From: Gentiana macrophylla
Taxonomy: Eukaryota; Streptophyta; Magnoliopsida; Gentianales; Gentianaceae
Length of the DNA stretch: 64,000 nucleotides
Assembly: GCA_026214975.1 (NCBI GenBank)
Contig: JAOBSW010000831.1
Location: 1-64,000 of the forward strand
Direction of reading: 5' to 3'
The position numbers were made by a program, and so were the translations under genes. Position 1 is the first letter of the stretch. Every line of letters begins with the position of its first letter. Shown here in pieces: positions 56,948 to 64,000 of this stretch. The notes beneath the pieces were generated by a model. That model was not told the DNA's origin, searched no databases, and worked only from the letters and a program-made list of their open reading frames with translations.

Positions 56948-57813
56948 ATTGCCTTCACTTTATAACATTTGCAACTTTACTTTCCCAATTTCTGTAATAA
57001 TTCGATGTGACATTTGGTTCCAATCCTCATTATTTAAGCAATTTTCTTTTTAATTTATGCTATATTTACAAGCTCATGTAAAAAGAAAAGGGGAGCAGAA
57101 GAAAAACGCAAAATTCAACACGATAAAGTTAAAGAAAAATAGTGAATAAAGCCAAGTCACTGACAGTGCTTATATCACTTCCGAACTGCGGGCAATCGAC
57201 ACGATGAAGGTACAATAAAAAATAAAAAATAAAAAATAAAAAATAAAAAACCAAGTCACTGACAGTGCTTATATCACTCCCGACATGCCAGTAAGCCAAG
57301 ATGCTAAGCAGTCGGAAAATCCCATGATGGATACCCAACTCGACCAAATCATAAGCACCCCGATGTGCGACAGTTGAGTAGGGACTTCTTAATTCGATAT
57401 CCGTATAAGCCTGACAAGGCAGGAAAGTCGAATCGAGCTCCGACCCAAAAAGCCAAGTCAAGCCCATAAGGCAGTACAATGCTAGGTCGACTCATACTCA
57501 AGTGTACTACGAGTCATGTACTCCTACTACACTTCGAGGGGCCAGAGGGGAATTAAGTCCGAAGGACTACATCACACAAGGCAACGTTTTCGAGGGAATT
57601 AAGTTCAAAAGGACTACACCCTGAACGAACGATCGGTAAGAAACCAAGACATTCAATTAGAAGCATAAGATTCAAATCTGAAGATCAAAATGCAAAATTA
57701 AAGTGTCAAAGTTTACAAGATCGAATGGACAAAATGAAAGTTCAGACAAGTAAAATCAAAAAAGTTGTTACAACCAAATCGAATCAAGTTATTTTAAAAG
57801 ACAGAGAATAGCA
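56948..57813. other. Tat spacer between pol and antisense gene
   Basis: Non-coding. Contains 'aaaaataaaaaataaaaaa' (57211-57250) and two copies, 100 bp apart, of 'gtcactgacagtgcttata' (57153 and 57254). Confidence 0.6.
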
Positions 57814-60019
57814 TCAGGTGGCAGGCTGATCTGAGGTCGAAGCATTAGGGTCGGCTTGCTCCTCCGACTCGACATCTCCCGTTCCATCGCCCTCCGAGGC
57901 AGAGGTCACGTATTTTTCATACAAAGGGACGCCAGCCTGGAGTTCACTGAGGTATCGTCCGTAACGAGGAACAGCCTCGGGGTCGTACAGATAAGGCTTC
58001 GCCACGGCGGATACATCAAAGGTCGGATCAATTTCTTTCACTTGATCAAGGGCCATGGTGAATCCCCCCTTCATCCCCTGAGTCATCAACAGTGTCAGAT
58101 CATTCTCGAGCTCTTTTGAGGATAGGAAGTCCAGCTTGGCTGTCTCCGCACGACTCATCAAACCATCGAGGAGAGATTGAAGCTCGACACGAGCTTTGAT
58201 GGCCCCGGCCAATTCGGTCTTAGTCCCGTCCAGCTCCGACTTCATCTTCGCTAACTCCGACCTCATTTTGGCCAGCTCGGAATCTCTAACAGCTACGTCT
58301 TTGCGTGCCTTGGATAGCTCATCTCGAGAGTTAGCCAACTCAGACTCGAGCTTAATACGCCGATCATCAAGCTTGTCAATTTTGGCTTTCTGTTTTTCGA
58401 TGTCGGCGGTGAGCTTGGCTATCGTCTCTTTCTGTTCCTCCATGACAGCGGAGGGAGACTCGATCTTGCTAATGGCCACCTTAGTGGTTAACCGAGCCTA
58501 CAGAAACGGCAAAGTTAATCCGAAACTAGTCCGAGGCCCAAAATTGGCAGGGCATAGTTAAGTTGCAGTGGTCGAATGAAAAGGGCGAAGACTTACAGCT
58601 CGTATAATTTTCAGATGGTATTCGTTCAACTCCTCAGGAGTCATGGCCTCCATCTCGGCCAGGCTCATGGCAGGGAGGGCTTCAACCCCTCCTGAGCCCT
58701 GAGGAGGGAGATGTCGGGGCTCCTTTCCAACTCCATGCTTCACATGATCGTTTTTCCGTTTCCTCGAGACGCAGAGTGCGCCTCCGTCCGCCTGCTGTCG
58801 CCGCGAGCTTCATCCGGTTGATCCTCAAAATGTCGGCGTCGATGCAGGTGTGGGGCTCGAGCCGGGGTCCTCTGCCCTCCGGAGACCACGTTGCCAGATC
58901 CCGAAGCCGGAGCCGGATTCTTCGACCTGATCCCTACCAGCTCCTGAATCTTCTTAGGATCGGTTTTCTTTGGGTCGGGCATCTTGCCCAGGGCATCCAT
59001 CTTCGAGAAGTGTTCCACTGAGAAAAGAAAGGGATCGACGTCAGGATACAATCGATATAAAATGAATATAGATAAAGTACAAAATGAATAAAGTGTTACA
59101 GCTCGACAGAATGCATAAAGGTCCTACATAAAAGACGAACATCCTCATCAAGTTCGAGATAGGCGCCTGGACCGGCCGTCTCGATATCGGCATAGGGATA
59201 CAGTGAATGCAGGTTTCGAGTGGCAATGTCAGGATGAACCATCTCGAGGGCCCCACACCCATTGGGGATGTCCGAGTCGAGTCGGTCATGCCATTTCTGC
59301 GGCCTGTTGTACCAGGTGTGAATGTCGATGTCAATTAGCCCGTGCCGGATAAAGAAAAAATTAGGCTTCCAGTCGCCTTGAGACGAGGTCACCTTTCTCA
59401 CAAATTCCGATGTCAAAGGACGCTTCTGAAATGTGTACCACCCCGCGTCCTGCAAGCTCGATAAGGCGTAGTATTGACGGAAAAGTCGAACCGAGAACTC
59501 GACCTTGGCGATTCGACACGCCAGCACAAAACCCATTACGCTCCGGACCCCGTTAGGAGCGAGCTGGGTGACACAGATCTTGTAGTGTTGAAGGACGGCG
59601 ATTAGGCACGGGTCGAAAGGAAACCGAAGTCCCTCCTTTAATTGCGCTTCGTAAATGGCGCAGAACAAAGGGGGAGGGTCACAGGCGAACTGATACTGCC
59701 CGTGCGATACTTTGATATGTTCAGAAGAGTAGGGAATGCCATATCGAAGGCAAATGACCTTGGCTTTTTCTTGGGTGAGATTGGACATGCAACCATATGG
59801 CCCTTGGCCCTTCATTCTCGTTTGACGCTTGGCTACGGGTCGAGAAGACGATTCCTCTTCTCCTCCTCCTTCTCTTTCTTCTTCACCAGCAGCCCTCTCA
59901 CCGGAGACAATGGGGCCGAGAAATGTTTCCTCGGTGAGATTCTTCTTACTACCACGACAGTTTCTTCCTGTTTTGTGAGTCGCTCTCGCTACTAGACATG
60001 GACTTAACAAAAGATGCAA
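57814..60019 (-). CDS. Antisense spliced gene of the Tat element (putative gypsy-type transposon protein)
   Basis: Exon A (60019-about 59096) has an acidic linker (EEEREGGGEEESSS), then LRYGIPYSSEHIKVSHG, FPFDPCLIAVLQHY and FVLACRIAKVEFSVRLF, the plant 'putative gypsy type transposon' domain (Pfam PF04195 type). Exon B follows a TTTTCTCAG acceptor (about 59015) and goes to 58597 with one frame slip near 58750; it ends MSLAEMEAMTPEELNEY. A 99-bp intron (58498-58596, GTAAGT...TTTCTGTAG) joins in phase to exon C (58497-57814), a 200-residue coiled coil (KLTADIEKQKAKIDKL, then SELAKM repeats). Donor of intron 1 is uncertain. Near 59998 an alternative start MSSSESDSQNRKK is out of frame. Function unknown; it may act on gag or pol transcription as antisense RNA or as a protein. 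Confidence 0.75.
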
Positions 60020-60416
60020 GAAATAAAAGCAGAAAAGAATTTGAAGGAATTAGGGCTTACTGCGGGTTTTTCCGATAGAACAAAAGCAAAAAATGGCAAA
60101 CGGGAGGCTTCAAGATCTTGGGCTCCTTATAAATAAACAAAATCTTCAAAGTGATTTGAAAGGGCGATATGGTGGCAGTTATAGCTTATACAGCGCGAGA
60201 ATCAAGGGCCAAATCTCCACGTGGCCCATTAAGGGACGCTTCGTTTCCTACACCAATTAATGCCGACAGTGTGACGTCATCCTGTAACCGCCTATACCAA
60301 TTAAGAGTGACAGCTGTTTTCCCGCCTAAAGAACACCACGTGTTGGAAAGGTTATTCAAATTTTCAGATCCGACCTCAGCATTCGAGATGAGCTTCCCTC
60401 CGATCTGGAGGGCTTA
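60020..60416. other. Promoter side of the antisense gene and end of the Tat interior
   Basis: On the minus strand a TATA-like TATTTATAAGG lies near 60124-60134, suitable for the antisense gene. The polypurine tract before the 3' LTR is poor ('ctggagggctta'). Confidence 0.5.
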
Positions 60417-62692
60417 TGATGATACGAGGATTTACTCCTCCATGTGGAATTTTATGATTGGCCCAGCTGGCATGTGGAAAAGTCTGTGTTGTGATGGGAG
60501 TCAACTTTACGTGATTCCGGTGCATTTTCTACCCCCGTTTACCACACTTTTAGCATGTTTCTTGGTAATTTAGACCGTTTTAGGGGTAATATCGTGAGTT
60601 TATAGCACGGGGAGTAAATCCGTCACTTTGATGGTTTACTACCTCCTTTTATTGATATTGACCCTATTCCGAGCACTTTTACCCTCCGGAATGTTTTGGT
60701 TGTTTTTTGTTGTTGTGATGATGTAGGGTATTGGTGTCTCGAGAACCCGGAAGGCGAAGATTTATGATGATAAGTGTGATTAAGGTGCAAGAATGAGCCA
60801 AGAAAGAAGAAAGAATAGGAAAAGGAAGAGAAAGAGTTGGTGCCCGAGTGACTGTTCTGATTCAGAATCATTTTGCCCCATGATGGAGGCATTTTCTGGT
60901 CATGACTTCTTCATGGAAGTTGTAGATAATTGAAAGAACTTTCCAACGCATCTTGAATCACCCAAATCGGAGCTCGGATGAAGAAGTTATGAAGGTTTTA
61001 CTGCAGCAGAAAAAATTCATCATGCGAAACGCACGTTTGGAGCTTTAAACGTGCGTTTGGACTGTTTTTTCTGCTGTACAGAGTGTTAGAGGCTGAAACG
61101 CACGTTTAGGAACCTTCCAAACGTGCGTTTGGCTCATTTCCTGCTATAAAAAGCTGCAAATTTCACAGAGAAGAGAGGAGACGCGAATGGAGTTGTTTTA
61201 GGGTAATTTTGGGCGATTTTCTTCGTTTTTAGGAGTTAGAATTAGTGTAATATACCGTTAGAAAGCTCTTTCAATCCTCTCTTTGATTCTCTAACTCTTA
61301 GCTTCGGTCTATAACATTTCATTGGGAAAAATTCGATCTTTTGTATTCAACTTTTGTGCTCTTCTTCTCCAAACTCGAATTTCTGCACTTTAATGGTAAA
61401 TTTCTTCTCTCTTTTACTTGTTATGTCTCTTATTTACTACTTTCATTGCATTTCAACTAGTATAATGTGTAGCTAATTCCTCCCCATAGTCGAATCATGT
61501 GATATGTGGTGAAATCACCCATTGGGTGATGAAATTGGGAGTGGGTAGTGCTTTTTATTGTTGTATCTTGCTCGTTTCACGTCTTAGAACTTGTTATAAC
61601 GGATTTGGGCTAGATTGATCACCTAGGTCAAACATCACACACACCACTCTTGAGAGTTGTTCAGAGAGAGAGGGTGTGGAAAAGGGTTCTAGGATCGCGG
61701 TGTAGTCTCGGTTTAGTTGTTAAACCGAGCTCATCGTGAGGTTACTCGTTTATACGTTTAAGCGGCTCGAGTGCAAAACATGACTTGTTAGGAGAGAGTT
61801 GTTCAGACCTTAACATGGCATAAGGTGTTAGAAGAGAGTTGTTCGAGGCGCTAGCACCGGGTTTAGGAGTTCGCACCCGTGAAATTGAATGCAAGAGTTC
61901 GTTTAGTATAATGCACACTCTCGGTTTTGTCTACCTTAGGGTTGAGATTAGTCACATTGATCATGGTTCGGCTATGTCCCTTTCACCCTTTAGACTTGTT
62001 AGTTTAATTTACTTTAGTTTAATTGAAGTGTACAAACATTCCAACAACTTGTTTGACTAGACTAAGCAATAAGTTCACTTTGGTACTTACAAGCACATCT
62101 TCTCTGTGGGTTCGACCTCGGACTCCTGTAGCTATACTAGCAATCGACCCGGTCCACTGCCGGTTAGAGAGCTTGTTTAGTCACCGTTGTCTTGAGTATT
62201 ATAAATTTGTTTGGTGAAAAATAACGCTCATCATGTTGGTGATCCACATCGAGTCGATTTGGGATACGCCAGTGAAGGCCATGGTTCAGGGGAGGTTCCA
62301 CAAGTGTCCGATATCGGACATCCACATCGGTGTGCATCAAGACGATACCATGGAGTTCTGTCCAGGGCCATGGGCCCACTTCTAACAGGTTTCTTGGGTA
62401 AGGAGGCAAGGCCCATTTAAGGGTATTTCGCCAATGTACCAAACCGCCTAAATTTAAAGGCGAGAAGAAGGACATGTGCCTATAAATACATAGCTCCAGG
62501 AACTACGTAAGGCTTGATTCCTGGACTTGAGACAGAGATACGTAGGCAATCCAAGATTCACTCTTGGACTCAGCCATAAACACTCTAAAAACATTACCTT
62601 TCCTAAAAAATACAGCCATTTGACTCCTTTACAGCTCACCCTTAGATTACACGTGGCCAGTTATTCCGGTGGTGTATTATTTAGCATCGTCA
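60417..62692 (+). repeat. Tat element 3' LTR (60417-60491 and 62239-62692)
   Basis: Starts TGATGATACGAGG and ends AGCATCGTCA like the 5' LTR, with only a few differences (for instance a 2-bp insertion near 62307). It is split by a solo LTR with TSD TGTTG. TATA box at 62481-62488. Confidence 0.94.
60492..62233 (+). mobile_element. Solo LTR (family S3) inside the Tat 3' LTR
   Basis: 1742 bp, ends TGATGGGAG and CGCTCATCA, perfect TSD TGTTG (60487-60491, 62234-62238); the Tat 5' LTR shows the empty site. Four words AAACGCACGTTT/AAACGTGCGTTT (61026-61130) stand in inverted pairs just before a TATA box (TATAAAAA, 61145-61152). End motif 'tctgtgggttcgacctcgg' (62103). Related to 1-1030. Youngest insertion in this stack. 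Confidence 0.94.
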
Positions 62693-62974
62693 ATTGGCAA
62701 CCGATTCAATATCGTTCTTGCGAAGCTCTACCTCTTCTTCATTGACACCATCGCTGAATAAATAGTTTGAGAAAGCCATTGCTATTTATTATAAGGAGAC
62801 GCCGGACAAATGCAAAAATTTCTAGCTGTGTGGGAAAATCGCCGGAGGAAGTGAAAGGACACAGTCCGGCAAGCCCTTTACCCAAAGTATGTAGTAGTCC
62901 GACACAACTTGTCGTTGAGCTTGGTAAAGGCAGTGAATCGACCTTTGTTATATGAGAAGATGTCGACAGGACTT

Positions 62975-62979
<5 letters not shown>
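62693..62979. other. Host flank of the Tat element, possible exon
   Basis: A partly open segment (EKAIAIYYKETPDKCKNF at about 62772-62825, then frame changes) looks protein-like but has no family I recognise. It may be a decayed exon of a gene cut by the Tat insertion, or chance. Confidence 0.25.

Positions 62980-63016
<37 letters not shown>
62980..63016. repeat. (AT)n microsatellite
   Basis: About 18 AT units; the 'YIYIYI' ORF on the minus strand is its translation. Confidence 0.97.
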
Positions 63017-63020
<4 letters not shown>

Positions 63021-64000
63021 GTCGTATTTTCTAAAATAATCTGGAACTATTAAATGACACTTGGGTAAGAAATGGTTGTTCACATATTCTTACCAGACGG
63101 CAAAAAGATATGTAATGAAAAACGGGTGTTTTTGAGAAAATTTGATTTTTCAACCGGTTATCCAAAATGGTATAAAATCCTAACAAAAAAGTTGAGTCTT
63201 TAAATAAATGCTTTCCGCACTAAAACATCTTGTAGGGCCGGGGTGTATTGAAGGTAAGCACTAAGAAGCAAAAAAAAAATGTATTGTCCCGAATTAGCTA
63301 AACATGATACAATGGAAGGATATGCAGTTGCCAATTCAAATAGTTCGAAGGATGAGAAACTTGTTTCCTTAAACCAAGTATTTGACACTATGAAAGCATC
63401 TTCATACCAATAAAATAAATATAAAAAAAATATAAGACACATCAAAGAATGTACACACTTGAAAAACAAACATCGCAACACGAGAACTTTTACCGAGTTT
63501 CAAAAAAAAATTCAAATGGGTGGTTTAGCTACGACATGGGTTACAAATAGTATAAATAGGGAAACATTTGAAATTTGAGGTAACCAAGTATGAAACCAAA
63601 TGATTATAAAAGAATATTGTCATAGAAAACGTAGGATTGGAAATTTACAACGTAATTGTTTCTCGTCACAGAAGGGTATTAAATCTACAACACTAAATTC
63701 CTACCTACTAAACTTCTTAATTTGGATAACAACTAAGTTAAAAGTCTTATGGTACAAAGCCTTCCCAACACCTATAACCCCACACCTAAACTTCTAAGGT
63801 GAAAGAATGTTGTCTAGCCTTTCATGAACATGTACTTAAATGGTTTTAAAAGTTTAGGTACATACATCAACCATGAAATGACTGACATGCACAACACTAA
63901 CCAGACGGATTTTGAACATGATGTATAAAGAAAAGTTGTAGGTATATAAGTTTTACATATGCTGCTCAAAAATCAAAATTTTGGAAAAAGTATAGATTGG
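63017..64000. other. Intergenic, no gene assigned
   Basis: AT-rich. The minus-strand ORF at 63200-63481 contains a peptide-like stretch FSSFELFELATAYPSIV but no domain I know; the plus ORF at 63600-63797 has no support. Nothing else is seen. Confidence 0.35.

Larger units (their letters stand above)
50923..62692 (+). mobile_element. Tat-lineage Ty3/gypsy retrotransposon with antisense gene
   Basis: Perfect 5-bp TSD ATTGG (50918-50922, 62693-62697). Order LTR, PBS, gag, protease, RT, RNase H, second RNase H, integrase, minus-strand gene, LTR. Two RNase H domains and an antisense gene between pol and the 3' LTR are the hallmark of Tat elements (Retand, Grande, Ogre relatives). About 10.0 kb without the later solo LTR. 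The LTRs are nearly identical, so the insertion is young, yet many stops and frameshifts make it non-autonomous. Confidence 0.95.

Overview
This window is nuclear DNA of a flowering plant, most likely a dicot. It is AT-rich, has introns with plant-type GT/AG borders, carries plant LTR retrotransposon lineages (Copia, and Gypsy of the Tat type with an antisense gene), plant L1 LINEs, Stowaway, hAT and Mutator-type MITEs, and small secreted cysteine-rich peptide genes. I cannot name the species. There is no bacterial, organellar or CRISPR content. By far most of the window is transposable elements (TEs), many nested, and I reconstructed their order from terminal motifs and target-site duplications (TSDs).

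Host genes. Two intact small host genes can be supported. One is a two-exon, ten-cysteine defensin-like peptide gene at 2173-2967 (+). The other is a three-exon, six-cysteine secreted peptide gene at 40199-41561 (-), whose three exons are spread over 1.4 kb because MITEs fill its intron. A second, tandem copy of the defensin-like gene is a pseudogene. Its exon 1 is cut in two: the 5' half is at 10062-10166 and the 3' half, intron and partial exon 2 are at 31431-32007.

The 21-kb nest at 10167-31430. A 5'-truncated minus-strand L1 landed in exon 1 of that copy. Copia-B (10718-21252, minus, TSD GTATT) and Copia-A (22285-31388, plus) then entered the L1. Copia-A received two related solo LTRs (22434-24008 and 28943-30479, each with a 5-bp TSD). 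The 3' LTR of Copia-B holds another LTR (12144-13701), and a hAT MITE sits in the L1.

32-50 kb. This part holds a fragment of L1 ORF1, a non-autonomous relative of Copia-A (32804-36754, minus, TSD TATTT), solo LTRs at 36895-38332 (TSD ATACA) and 43188-44667 (TSD GGTGG), a Copia RNase H remnant, hAT and Mutator-type MITEs, SINE heads, and an L1 reduced to ORF1 plus a poly(A) end (46600-48123, 16-bp TSD).

50.9-62.7 kb. A Tat-lineage Gypsy element (TSD ATTGG) has gag, protease, RT, two RNase H domains and integrase on the plus strand, all with stops and frameshifts. Downstream is a spliced antisense gene on the minus strand. Its 3' LTR is interrupted by a 1.74-kb solo LTR (TSD TGTTG), and a relative of that solo LTR lies at the left edge of the window.

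The most interesting signals are the cysteine-rich peptide loci, the nest that split one of them, and a recurring feature of the solo LTRs: each family has its own cluster of short, often palindromic words just upstream of its TATA box.
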